DNA of 64,000 nucleotides from Streptomyces griseus (GTDB taxonomy: Bacteria; Actinomycetota; Actinomycetes; Streptomycetales; Streptomycetaceae), in the NCBI RefSeq assembly GCF_001715295.1, contig NZ_MDKB01000001.1:990649-1054648 (forward strand), in the 5' to 3' direction. The position numbers and the translations under genes were made by a program. The notes beneath the pieces were generated by a model. That model was not told the DNA's origin and did no database searches. It was given only the letters and a program-made list of their open reading frames with translations. Below, one piece after another: positions 1 to 7,224 of this stretch (position 1 is the first letter of the stretch; every line of letters starts with the position of its first letter).

Positions 1-87
1 TTCGACGTCACCACCGCCGCCGAACGCTCCATGGCCTTCGAAGCCCTCGACCAGCTCGCCCTGGACCACCTCCTCGGCGTCCGCTGA
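1..87 (+). CDS. xylA: Xylose isomerase, C-terminal end (partial)
   Basis: Only the last 28 codons and the TGA are inside the window. The C-terminus contains RSMAFEALDQLALDHLLGVR, which matches the characteristic end of actinobacterial xylose isomerase (Streptomyces XylA ends with MAFE.LDQLA.DHLLG.R). The enzyme interconverts D-xylose and D-xylulose in the cytoplasm. The convergent neighbour is a ROK-family repressor of the type that controls xylose genes, which supports the call. The 5' part of the gene is outside the window, so the catalytic residues cannot be checked. Confidence 0.85.
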   Translation, partial: FDVTTAAERSMAFEALDQLALDHLLGVR

Positions 88-96
88 CCCGGCCGC

Positions 97-129
97 GGCA
101 GGGGTACGGGGCAGCCCCGTACCCCTGCC
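97..129. terminator. Bidirectional terminator hairpin between xylA and the ROK gene
   Basis: A perfect 15-bp inverted repeat (97-111 pairs with 115-129) with a 3-nt loop lies 9 nt after the xylA stop and 13 nt from the stop of the convergent ROK gene. It is GC-rich without a T tract, as usual for Streptomyces terminators, and should work in both directions. Confidence 0.8.
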
Positions 130-141
130 CCGCCGTGCGCT

Positions 142-1398
142 TCAGGTGCCGACCTGAGCCGGCCGCGCGTACGCCACCGGGTCCGCCAGCACGTCCTGCA
201 CCACCAGGGCCGCGGCGCCGCGCGCCGCGTCACCCGCGACGGACGAGGCGCGCAGCCGGCCGCTGCCCCGGGACCAGAGCCCGGAGACCACCCGGCCCGT
301 CAGCTCCTCGTCGGCGGGCGGCGAGAGCCACGGCATCAGACCCCGGTAGATCCCGCCCAGCACCACCGCGTCCGGGTCGAACAGGTTCACCGCGCCGGAC
401 AGCACCTGACCGAGCATCCGGCCCGCACCGGCGACCGCGGCCACCGCCCGCGCGTCCTCGGCCCGTACACGCCGCTCCAGCTCCAGGACCCCGGTGGCCC
501 CGCCGCCGGACTCCTCGACCCCGGCCGCCCGCAGCAGCGCGCTCTGGCCCGCGTACTGTTCGAGGCAGCCGCGCGAACCGCACCGGCACTCCGGCCCCGA
601 CGGGTCCACCACCACGTGCCCGATCTCGCCCGCGAAGCCGTGGGCCCCGCGCAGCAGCCGCCCGTCCAGGACCAGGGCGCCGCCGACACCGATCTCACCC
701 GTCAGGTACAGGAAGCTGCGCACCGCGCCGAGCCCGCCGAACCACAGCTCGGCCAGCGCCGCGAGATTCGCCTCGTTCTCCGAGCGCACCGGCAGCGCGG
801 GCGTGCCGGGGCGCATCCCGGCGAGCGCCGCGGCGAACAGTTCTTCGGCCGGCACCCGGTTCCAGCCCAGGTTCGGCGCCTGGCGCACCGAGCCGCCCGA
901 GACGAGCCCCGGCAGGGCGAGCGCCGCCCCGACCGGGTGGAGGCCCTGCTCACGGGCCGAGTCCAGGGTGCGCGCGGCGATGCCGGCCGCCCTGGCGAGC
1001 ACGTCGGCGGGCGCCGAACCGCGGTTGTCCAGGTGCTCGGTCTGCCGGACCCGGCCGGTGCCCGCCAGGTCCACCACGCAGACCGACACGTAGTCGATGT
1101 TGATCTCCACACCGAGCCCGGCCGGACCGGTGCGCGCGACCTTGAGGGCCGTACCGGGGCGCCCGGCCTGCCCGCTGAACGTCTTTCCGGACTCGGTGAG
1201 GAACCCGGTCTCCAGCAACTGCTCCACCAGCGAGGACACCGCGGCCCGGGTGAGGCCCACCCTGGCCGAGACGCCCGCCCGGGTGGCCTCGCCCGCCTCC
1301 CCTTCGTCCCGTACCGCGCGCAGCACGAGGCTCAGGTTGTGACGCCGCACGGTGTCCTTGTCCGCCTTGGGTCCCAGGGGCGAGAGGTAGTTCTTCAT
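142..1398 (-). CDS. ROK-family transcriptional repressor (XylR/NagC type)
   Basis: The 418-residue protein has an N-terminal winged helix (about residues 15-70; recognition part around SARVGLTRAAVSSLVEQLLE) followed by a ROK sugar-binding domain. Seen motifs are GFAGEIGH at 254-261 and the zinc ligand pattern CxCGxxGC at 271-278. The start at MKNYLSPLGPKAD is chosen because this N-terminus precedes the HTH as in the family; an upstream in-frame extension of 27 codons is Pro/Arg-rich and unlikely to be coding. Its position tail-to-tail with xylA makes a xylose-responsive repressor likely (inference). ROK repressors usually release DNA on binding the sugar. Confidence 0.88.
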   Translation of the reverse strand: MKNYLSPLGPKADKDTVRRHNLSLVLRAVRDEGEAGEATRAGVSARVGLTRAAVSSLVEQLLETGFLTESGKTFSGQAGRPGTALKVARTGPAGLGVEINIDYVSVCVVDLAGTGRVRQTEHLDNRGSAPADVLARAAGIAARTLDSAREQGLHPVGAALALPGLVSGGSVRQAPNLGWNRVPAEELFAAALAGMRPGTPALPVRSENEANLAALAELWFGGLGAVRSFLYLTGEIGVGGALVLDGRLLRGAHGFAGEIGHVVVDPSGPECRCGSRGCLEQYAGQSALLRAAGVEESGGGATGVLELERRVRAEDARAVAAVAGAGRMLGQVLSGAVNLFDPDAVVLGGIYRGLMPWLSPPADEELTGRVVSGLWSRGSGRLRASSVAGDAARGAAALVVQDVLADPVAYARPAQVGT

Positions 1399-1478
1399 AT
1401 CGTCGGCGAGCCTATGCGATGGCTCGCGGTACGAGACCGGCGGTACGCGGCCGGACCGCCGGTCAGGCGGCGGCCGCA

Positions 1479-1505
1479 CCGTGGTCCGGGAGCGCCGTGG
1501 TCCGG
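1479..1505. repeat. Two 11-bp direct repeats in the ROK upstream region
   Basis: CCGTGGTCCGG occurs at 1479-1489 and again at 1495-1505, 16 bp apart (about one and a half helix turns), about 80-105 bp upstream of the ROK start. It could be a binding site for the ROK protein itself or chance in GC-rich DNA. Confidence 0.4.
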
Positions 1506-1510
1506 TGTGC

Positions 1511-1552
1511 GGCGGCCCGTGCCCGGTGGTGCTGTTCCGCGCACGGGCCGCC
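1511..1552 (-). terminator. Hairpin downstream of the DUF305 gene
   Basis: A 12-bp perfect stem (1511-1522 with 1541-1552) with an 18-nt loop lies 12 bp past the stop codon of the leftward DUF305 gene. It probably ends the DUF3105-DUF305 transcript and separates it from the ROK gene. Confidence 0.6.
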
Positions 1553-1563
1553 CGGTCCGGCGC

Positions 1564-2208
1564 TCAGGGCCGTGCGCCCCGCGCCTTCAGCATGTCGGCC
1601 ATGAGGGCGATCTCCGACTCCTGGGCGCGTGCCATGCCCGCCGCCAGGTTCCTGATCTCCTCCGTCCCGGCCGGACCGGCCGCCGCCCGCGCCATGTCGG
1701 CGCCGGCCCGGTGGTGGACGGTCATCAGCCGGAGGAACAGCACTTCCGCGTCCCTGCCCGTCGCCGCGCGCAGCCGGTCCAGCTCGGTGTCGGTGGCCAT
1801 ACCCGGCATCAGGGCACCGTCCTTCGCGGCGGTGGCCGGGTGACCCATCCACGCCATGGGCGGGCGGTCGGAGCTCTTGGGCCTGCCCCACGCCTCCAGC
1901 CAGCCGAGCATCATGCCGCGCTGGTTGGCCTGGGTGTTGATGATGTCGTACGCCAGCCGCCGTACGTCCTCGTCGTCGGTCCGGTCCCGGACGAGGAACG
2001 CCATCTCCACCGCCTGCTGGTGATGGACCGACATGTCCCGGGCGAACCCGACGTCCACCGAGGACTCCGTGGGCGTGGAGGCCCCGGACCCCGACGGGGA
2101 CGCCTGGGAGGGCCGTACCACCATCAGCAGGACGAGGCCGACGGCCACCAGGAAGACCACGGACCCTGCCAGGAGCAGGGGGCGGGGGGCTCGCACCGCA
2201 CGGGTCAC
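1564..2208 (-). CDS. DUF305 family membrane-anchored protein
   Basis: The 214-residue protein has one N-terminal transmembrane segment (about residues 12-32) and then a ferritin-like DUF305 domain with two similar helical halves, each carrying a Met/His motif (MSVHHQQAVEM near residue 60 and MTVHHRAGADM near residue 165). DUF305 proteins face outside the membrane and are often found with copper genes; metal handling is inferred, not shown. The GTG start overlaps the stop of the upstream DUF3105 gene as GTGA, so the two are translationally coupled. A longer reading from 2229 is possible but ignores this coupling. Confidence 0.85.
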   Translation of the reverse strand: MTRAVRAPRPLLLAGSVVFLVAVGLVLLMVVRPSQASPSGSGASTPTESSVDVGFARDMSVHHQQAVEMAFLVRDRTDDEDVRRLAYDIINTQANQRGMMLGWLEAWGRPKSSDRPPMAWMGHPATAAKDGALMPGMATDTELDRLRAATGRDAEVLFLRLMTVHHRAGADMARAAAGPAGTEEIRNLAAGMARAQESEIALMADMLKARGARP

Positions 2209-2855
2209 CGGGCGACACCGCCGCTGCACGCGGCGCCCGGCTCGGGGGTCTGCGGGCCCTGGACGTACTTCGTGAAGAACTGGGCGACCCGGGGATCGCT
2301 GGCGCTGTCGACCGTGACCTGCTTGCCCCAGGCGCTGAGCATCAGGGGGTCGTCCTGGCCCGCCAGCGGGCTCATCAGGGAGTAGGGCGTCCTGGAGACC
2401 CGCTCGGAGAGGGCCTTGACGTCCGCTTCCTTCGCCTTGTCGTTGTAGGTGACCCAGACGGCGCCGTGCTCCAGGGAGTGGACCGCGTTCTCGTTCGGTA
2501 TCTCCTTCGTGTAGACGTCCGCGTCGCAGTTCATCCAGACCGGGTGGTGGTCACCGCCGACGGGCGGGCTCATCGGGTAGGTGACGGCCTTCTCCACGTG
2601 GTTCTGCGTCAGCTTGTCCCAGGAACGCTCGCCGGTGACGGGGGAGGTCCTGGCCTGCTCCTCCGCCTTGTCCTGCTCGTCGGCGGCCGACATCAGGTAG
2701 CCGCCGCCGACGACGAGGCCGGCGACCACGACGAGTGCGGCGGTGATGGTGATGACGCGGCTGCGGCGCTCACGGGCCCTCTCCTTGCGGCGGGCCTCCT
2801 CCAGCTTGGCGCGGCGGGCGGCGGACGGGCTGTTCGGGTCCTTGGTGGTAGCCAT
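2205..2855 (-). CDS. DUF3105 family membrane-anchored protein
   Basis: The 216-residue protein begins MATTKDPNSP, has a charged cytoplasmic N-terminus rich in Arg/Lys/Glu, one transmembrane segment (about 33-54), then an extracytoplasmic DUF3105 domain. The hallmark is HHPVWMNCDADVY followed by ENAVHSLEHGAVWVTY. The function of DUF3105 is unknown. The start ATG is the first Met before a typical cytoplasmic head; the much longer open frame upstream is Arg/Pro-rich and overlaps the next gene. It is coupled to the DUF305 gene by a GTGA overlap. Confidence 0.87.
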   Translation of the reverse strand: MATTKDPNSPSAARRAKLEEARRKERARERRSRVITITAALVVVAGLVVGGGYLMSAADEQDKAEEQARTSPVTGERSWDKLTQNHVEKAVTYPMSPPVGGDHHPVWMNCDADVYTKEIPNENAVHSLEHGAVWVTYNDKAKEADVKALSERVSRTPYSLMSPLAGQDDPLMLSAWGKQVTVDSASDPRVAQFFTKYVQGPQTPEPGAACSGGVAR

Positions 2856-2962
2856 GTCGTGTCCTCGGGTTTCGGCGCGCACGGGGGTGCGCGGCGCGGG
2901 TTCAGGGGGGCTGGCGTACACCTCCCCGGCGCCGTGAGGGCGCAGGGGCGGTGCCGGCCTCC

Positions 2963-3391
2963 CTAGATCCGTTGGACCTGAAGGCGGAGACGGTTCACGG
3001 AGCCGGCGCCGTCGTCGGAGGGGCCGCGGATGCCCCCGGCTCCGGCGAGCGGGCCGGGCGGGGCCACGGCCGAGGGGCAGGGCAGCGCGACGGGAGCGGC
3101 GGGTCCGGGAAGCACGACGGGTGTCGAGTGGTTCGTCGCGCCGTGGCAGGAACTGCCGATCCCGCGCTCGCCCGGGGCGTCGGCCGTGACCACCGACGCC
3201 GCCGTGGGCACGGGGGTGAGCGCCCGGGCGTGCGACACCGGGGCGGCGTCCCCGTGGTGCGCGTACGCGGCGGCGGGGGAGCAGCAGAGGACCACGGCCA
3301 TGAGCGTCAGGACCCAGCCCAGGGAGGCGGGCAGCGCTGAACCGCACCGCCGCCGGCCCGTCCACCCACTCGTCCTGGTCATCGCCGCCAT
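2963..3391 (-). CDS. Small secreted or membrane-anchored His-rich protein (DUF6153-like?)
   Basis: The 142-residue product starts MAAMTRTSGWTGRRR, then has a hydrophobic segment (about residues 20-40) ending AAAYAHHGD, consistent with a signal peptide or anchor. The rest is Ala/Pro-rich with SSCHGATNH and a second Cys further on. It lies 107 bp upstream of DUF3105 on the same strand, so it may be the first gene of that operon. Small HH-containing secreted proteins of this kind (DUF6153) often accompany DUF305 genes, but I cannot confirm membership. The start may be 3391 or 3382 (second Met); neither has a strong ribosome site. Confidence 0.6.
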   Translation of the reverse strand: MAAMTRTSGWTGRRRCGSALPASLGWVLTLMAVVLCCSPAAAYAHHGDAAPVSHARALTPVPTAASVVTADAPGERGIGSSCHGATNHSTPVVLPGPAAPVALPCPSAVAPPGPLAGAGGIRGPSDDGAGSVNRLRLQVQRI

Positions 3392-3734
3392 CGTAATGGT
3401 GTGTGAATGTTCAATGAGTCCGGCCCACAGCTTGGCATGAGGACGGCGCCGGGAACACCCGTACGCCGGAGGCGCCGCGCCGGAGGCGCCGGGAGGTCCT
3501 GGTGCAGGCCGTGCGCCCCACGGCCGGGCGGCCACGTGCTCCGTACCCACCTCCGGGGCGGCCGAACCCGGGCTCGGCCGGTGCGCGGGGCGGACCCGGG
3601 CGGTGCGCCGGTGGCCGCACGGCAGGAGTTCGTGAGCGTCGCACGTACCTTCCGAGGCGGGCCGGCAGGTGTCTTCCCGCGCTGAGGGGTGCGGCGCACC
3701 GGCCACGGGCGCCCGGGCCGCGGGAAAATGATTT
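3392..3734. other. Divergent intergenic region, no gene seen
   Basis: Open frames here are Arg/Pro/Gly-rich and look like shadows. The region must hold the promoter of the leftward secreted-protein gene. An AT-richer patch around 3391-3415 next to that start is the best candidate, but I see no clear -35/-10 pair. Confidence 0.4.
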
Positions 3735-3751
3735 ACAGGTGTAATACCTGT
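3735..3751. promoter_or_regulatory. MarR-type operator upstream of the FUSC-marR operon
   Basis: ACAGGT-N5-ACCTGT is a perfect inverted repeat ending 12 bp before the GTG of the transporter gene. The region is AT-rich in an otherwise GC-rich context and includes TAATAC (3742-3747), a possible -10 element, inside the repeat. The marR gene two positions downstream is the obvious candidate to bind it (inference from the usual marR-transporter arrangement). Confidence 0.65.
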
Positions 3752-3763
3752 TAACGTGTAGGG

Positions 3764-5464
3764 GTGAGTGATCCAGCCGTGCGCACCCGGAAGCCGTCCC
3801 TCCCCGCGTTGCCGGTGACCGGTACCCTCCGGCTGAAAAGCCCCGCCGAGACCTGGTACAAGCCCGCACTGAGCGTCGTCGTGGCGTCCGGGGTGCCGAA
3901 CCTGCTGCTGTACTCCCTCGACCGGCTCGACCTCGTCATGTACACCATGGCCGGCTCGCTCTGCGCCCTCTACGGGCACAACCTGCCGTACGCCCGCCGT
4001 GCCCACACCGTCGTCCGGGTGGTCCTCGGCATGGTCGCCGGGCTCGCGGTCTCCCTGGTCACCGCGGCTGCCACCGACTCGACGGCCGTGCTGATCACCG
4101 TCGGCGCCCTGCTCGCCGCCGTGCAGAAGGCCTTCTGCGACGCCTCCCGCATCGGCCCGCCCGGCAGCGTGATCTTCACCTTCGTCACCTCGGCGGCGCT
4201 GTTCGCCCCGCAGGAACTCGGGCAGGTCCCCGGACACCTGGCCCTGGCGCTGGCCGCCGGGGCCTTCTCCTGGCTGATCACCGTCGGCCCCGCCCTCCGG
4301 CGCAGGGAGGGGCCCGAGCGCCGCGCCACCGCCCGGGCCCTGGACGCCGCCGCGGCCTGCGCGGCCGACCCGGGTCCCCGCACGCGGCACGCGGCGGCCG
4401 CCGCCGTACAGGCCGCCTGGCAGTCACTGCTCGCCGCCGGCCGGCCCACCCCCGTGCGCCAGGAACTCGAACGCCTCGTCGTCCACGCCGAACGTGCCCT
4501 GGCCCGGTCCGCGGCCGGCCGCCCCCGCGGCGCCGACGCCGAACGGCTCCGCGGCTGGGCCGCGCAGACCCGGGCGTGCGGCCCCGTACCCAGTCCGGGG
4601 CCCGCACCCGGCACCGTCGAGCAGCTCTTCGGGATCGACGCCGAACGGGCCGGGCAGCGGGCCGGACGGGGCCGGCGCGAGGCCCGGCGCAGGCTCCTGC
4701 GCGCCCTCGGCCCCGGCTCGCCCGTACTGCCGATCGCCGTCCGTACCCTCGTCGGCTGCGCCCTGGCCGGTTACGTGTCCTCGGCCCTCGGGGTGGGCCG
4801 GCCCTACTGGGCCCTCGTCACCGCCGCCTCCGTCCACCAGCCGAACCTCTCCCTGTCCTTCGGCCGCGCCCTGCAGCGCACCGTGGGCAACCTCGTGGGC
4901 GTCCTGGTCTTCGCCGCAGTGATCCCGGTCGCCCGGACCGGGCCGTTCGCCCTCGTCCTCTGCGTCCTGTGCTGCAACTTCGCCGCCGAGGCGCTGATCA
5001 CCCGCAACTACTGGCTCGGCTCGGTGGCCGTCACCCCGATGGCCCTGCTCGTCGTCGAGTTCGCCGGCTTCCACCCGGCCGGCGAACTCATCGGCGACCG
5101 CACCCTGGACACGCTCGTGGGCGCCGCGGTCGGCATCCTCGCGGCGGCCGCCGTACCCAACCGCAGGGCCACCGGCCGGGTGGAACGGGCCCTCGCCGCG
5201 ACAGGGGTGGCCCGGGACCGGGCCGAGAAGCTCCTCGCCGACCCGGGAACCGACCCCCTGACGCTCAAAACGGCCGGCAGGCACCTGACCTCCTCCCTCG
5301 TCGAACTGCGCGACGCGAGCGACATCGCCGCGGGGGAGTGGTGGCAGCGCGCCCTGCCGGAGGAGGAGATGCTCGCCGCCGAGCAGGCCGGACACCGTAC
5401 GCTCGCGGCGACGGCACAGCGGCAGGGACTGATCACCCTGCCCCCTGGGAACGGAGCGGCGTGA
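3764..5464 (+). CDS. FUSC family (fusaric acid resistance-type) membrane transporter
   Basis: The 566-residue protein has the two-halved FUSC layout: an N-terminal membrane bundle (about residues 35-180), a soluble middle rich in Ala/Arg, and a second membrane bundle (about 325-470) with GRPYWALVTAASVHQPNLSLSFGRALQRTVGN, typical of FUSC/aromatic-acid exporters. A cytoplasmic helical tail follows. Such proteins export aromatic acids or other toxic small molecules. The gene is coupled to marR by a GTGA overlap and preceded by an operator palindrome. The GTG at 3764 sits on top of the AGGGG sequence, so the true start could instead be GTG 3779, with AGGGG as its ribosome site. Confidence 0.85.
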   Translation: MSDPAVRTRKPSLPALPVTGTLRLKSPAETWYKPALSVVVASGVPNLLLYSLDRLDLVMYTMAGSLCALYGHNLPYARRAHTVVRVVLGMVAGLAVSLVTAAATDSTAVLITVGALLAAVQKAFCDASRIGPPGSVIFTFVTSAALFAPQELGQVPGHLALALAAGAFSWLITVGPALRRREGPERRATARALDAAAACAADPGPRTRHAAAAAVQAAWQSLLAAGRPTPVRQELERLVVHAERALARSAAGRPRGADAERLRGWAAQTRACGPVPSPGPAPGTVEQLFGIDAERAGQRAGRGRREARRRLLRALGPGSPVLPIAVRTLVGCALAGYVSSALGVGRPYWALVTAASVHQPNLSLSFGRALQRTVGNLVGVLVFAAVIPVARTGPFALVLCVLCCNFAAEALITRNYWLGSVAVTPMALLVVEFAGFHPAGELIGDRTLDTLVGAAVGILAAAAVPNRRATGRVERALAATGVARDRAEKLLADPGTDPLTLKTAGRHLTSSLVELRDASDIAAGEWWQRALPEEEMLAAEQAGHRTLAATAQRQGLITLPPGNGAA

Positions 5465-5967
5465 GCGAGGACATCGTTGCCTCGGTGGTACGGCAGTGGC
5501 ATGCCGTCAACCCGGAACTCGACACCGGCCCGATGGAACTCATCGGCCGCATCAACCGCTGCGCGGCCCTCCTGCAGCAGGCGGAGGACGCCCCGCTGCG
5601 CGCCGCCGGACTGACCCGGGCCGAGTTCGACCTGCTCGGCGCCCTGCGCCGCAGCAACAGAGAACTCACCCCCGGCGAACTGGCCCGCGAGACCTTCTCG
5701 TCCGGCGCCGCCGTCACCAAACGGATCCGCGCGCTGCAGGACAGCGGCCTGATCGACCGCCGCGGCGACGCCCGGGACCGCCGGGTCGTCCACCTCGGAC
5801 TGACCGCCGAGGGCCGCGGCCTGGTCGACCGCCTGCTGCCCGAACAGCTCGCCTACGAACGGTCGGTCCTCTCCGGTCTGGACGCGAGCACCCGCGAGGG
5901 GCTCGGTGGACAGCTCAGCGAACTGCTCGTCCATCTGGAGGGACGCCTCGGCGGCGGACGCCGCTGA
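5461..5967 (+). CDS. MarR family transcriptional regulator
   Basis: The 168-residue protein has an N-terminal dimerisation helix (WHAVNPELDTGPMELIGRINRC), a winged helix-turn-helix (TRAEFDLLGALRR through SSGAAVTKRIRALQDSGLIDRRGDARDRRVVHLGLT) and C-terminal dimer helices. The DxRDRR wing is typical of MarR. The N-terminal helix resembles the HucR/PecS subgroup that binds urate or phenolic ligands, suggesting a small aromatic inducer (inference). GTG start overlaps the transporter stop by 4 nt, so it is co-translated with the pump that it probably represses. Confidence 0.9.
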   Translation: MSEDIVASVVRQWHAVNPELDTGPMELIGRINRCAALLQQAEDAPLRAAGLTRAEFDLLGALRRSNRELTPGELARETFSSGAAVTKRIRALQDSGLIDRRGDARDRRVVHLGLTAEGRGLVDRLLPEQLAYERSVLSGLDASTREGLGGQLSELLVHLEGRLGGGRR

Positions 5968-5979
5968 GGCGGTGCGCGG

Positions 5980-6783
5980 TCAGTGGGAGCCCCGGACCGC
6001 GAGCAGCGGGGCGGCCGACCGCCGCAGCTGCTCCGCGCGTTCGGCGAGCGCGGCGTCGTCGCCGCGGCCGGCCGGCGCCGACGCCCCGAGTGCGAGCCGG
6101 CTGCGCCGGCTCCCACCCGTGAGGGGGACGGCGACGGCGTGCAGCCCCGGGACCGACTCGCCGCGGCTGACGGCACGGCCGAGCTCGCGGACCTCCGCCA
6201 GCTCGGCGAGCAGGGCGGTGCGGGACGTCAGGGTCCGGGCGGTGACGGCGGGCAGCCGCTCCCGGGGATAGAGGACACGCACCTGCTCCTCGGTCAGCCG
6301 GGCGAGCAGGACCTTGCCCACGGCGGTCGCGTGCGCACAGCGGCTCCGGCCCGCCTCCAGCATCACCCGGACCGGATGGGGTGACTCGCGGCCGTCCGTC
6401 ACCAGGACCCGGTCGCCGACGAGCGCGGCGCAGTGCACCGTCTCGCCGGTCCGCACGACCGCCTCGTCGAGTACGGCCCCGACCCCCGCGCGCACCTCGG
6501 GGCCGAAGCCCGCGGGGCTGCCCAGGCGCAGCAGCGCGGGCCCCGCCTCGTAGCCACGGCCCGACGGGTCGCGGACCGCGAAGCCGCGCCCCTCCAGGGT
6601 GCTCAGGACGCGGTGGGCGGTGGAGCGGCCGACACCGAGGCGGCGGGCGGCCCCACTGACCGTGAGTGTGTCCTCGGTGAGGAACAGCTGCATCAGTCGC
6701 AGGCCGGTGTCCAGCGACTCGATGGTGTAGCTCCGGGCCGGCACCGCGGCGGCCTCCTCCTCGTACACGCGTCCATCGATCAC
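5980..6783 (-). CDS. IclR family transcriptional regulator
   Basis: The 267-residue protein has an N-terminal winged helix (about residues 17-80; SGAARRLGVGRSTAHRVLSTLEGRGFAV) and a C-terminal ligand-binding domain with HATAVGKVLLA and PGLHAVAVPL, both IclR signatures. The GTG start at 6783 is preceded by AAAGGTG at a good distance. It is tail-to-tail with marR (12 bp apart) and divergent from the conservon across about 440 bp. The target and ligand are not visible from the sequence. Confidence 0.9.
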   Translation of the reverse strand: MIDGRVYEEEAAAVPARSYTIESLDTGLRLMQLFLTEDTLTVSGAARRLGVGRSTAHRVLSTLEGRGFAVRDPSGRGYEAGPALLRLGSPAGFGPEVRAGVGAVLDEAVVRTGETVHCAALVGDRVLVTDGRESPHPVRVMLEAGRSRCAHATAVGKVLLARLTEEQVRVLYPRERLPAVTARTLTSRTALLAELAEVRELGRAVSRGESVPGLHAVAVPLTGGSRRSRLALGASAPAGRGDDAALAERAEQLRRSAAPLLAVRGSH

Positions 6784-6799
6784 GAATCTGCACCTTTCG

Positions 6800-6816
6800 A
6801 TCTGGTTCGATCAGAT
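6800..6816. promoter_or_regulatory. Inverted repeat in the IclR leader (possible autoregulatory site)
   Basis: ATCTG-N7-CAGAT lies 17-33 bp upstream of the IclR GTG, where a repressor would block transcription. The spacer GTTCGAT plus arms gives a 17-bp operator-sized site. IclR proteins commonly bind next to their own gene; direct binding is inferred. Confidence 0.45.
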
Positions 6817-7224
6817 GTGCCCTTGTCCCGCCCTGCGGTGCATCGGAATATGCACACACGGAGGAAGTTCGCACGGGCGTCCACCTCTTGCGGCCTTCTG
6901 GCTGGAAGCTCTCCGAAAACCTTCGAGCGGGAGCAGGGGTGTCTTACCGGCGCATTGTCCTGCACGGCGGGACGCGCGGACCCGGTTTACGTCGGTTCGC
7001 CGCTCCGTCACTCACCGCACACGCACGGAGGCGGTGAGTACGGAAACTGGCGAGTGTATTACCGCCGGAGTGCTCGCGCAGGGGGTTGGGTGAATATGCC
7101 GAGGCCCTGTTCTGATCTGGCTAGGCTCACGCGCAGTGAGTCGAGTTGATATGAAATCGCGCACTTGTTCACCACTGTCCGTACAGGTGTGCATACCTCC
7201 CGAATCAACCGCCAGAGGGTTTAG
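6817..7224. other. Divergent intergenic region between iclR and cvnA
   Basis: No convincing gene. It is less GC-rich than its surroundings, as expected of promoters. TAGGCT near 7122 fits an actinobacterial -10 for the conservon but no matching -35 is obvious. TACAGGTGTGCATACCT at 7182-7198, close to cvnA, resembles the operator ahead of the FUSC-marR operon. An AGAGGG ribosome site precedes the ATG at 7225. Confidence 0.4.

Noticed and set aside
2963..4390. Long leftward frame covering the FUSC gene
   Set aside because: Only its last 142 codons (signal-peptide protein) look real; the rest is an antisense shadow of the FUSC gene.
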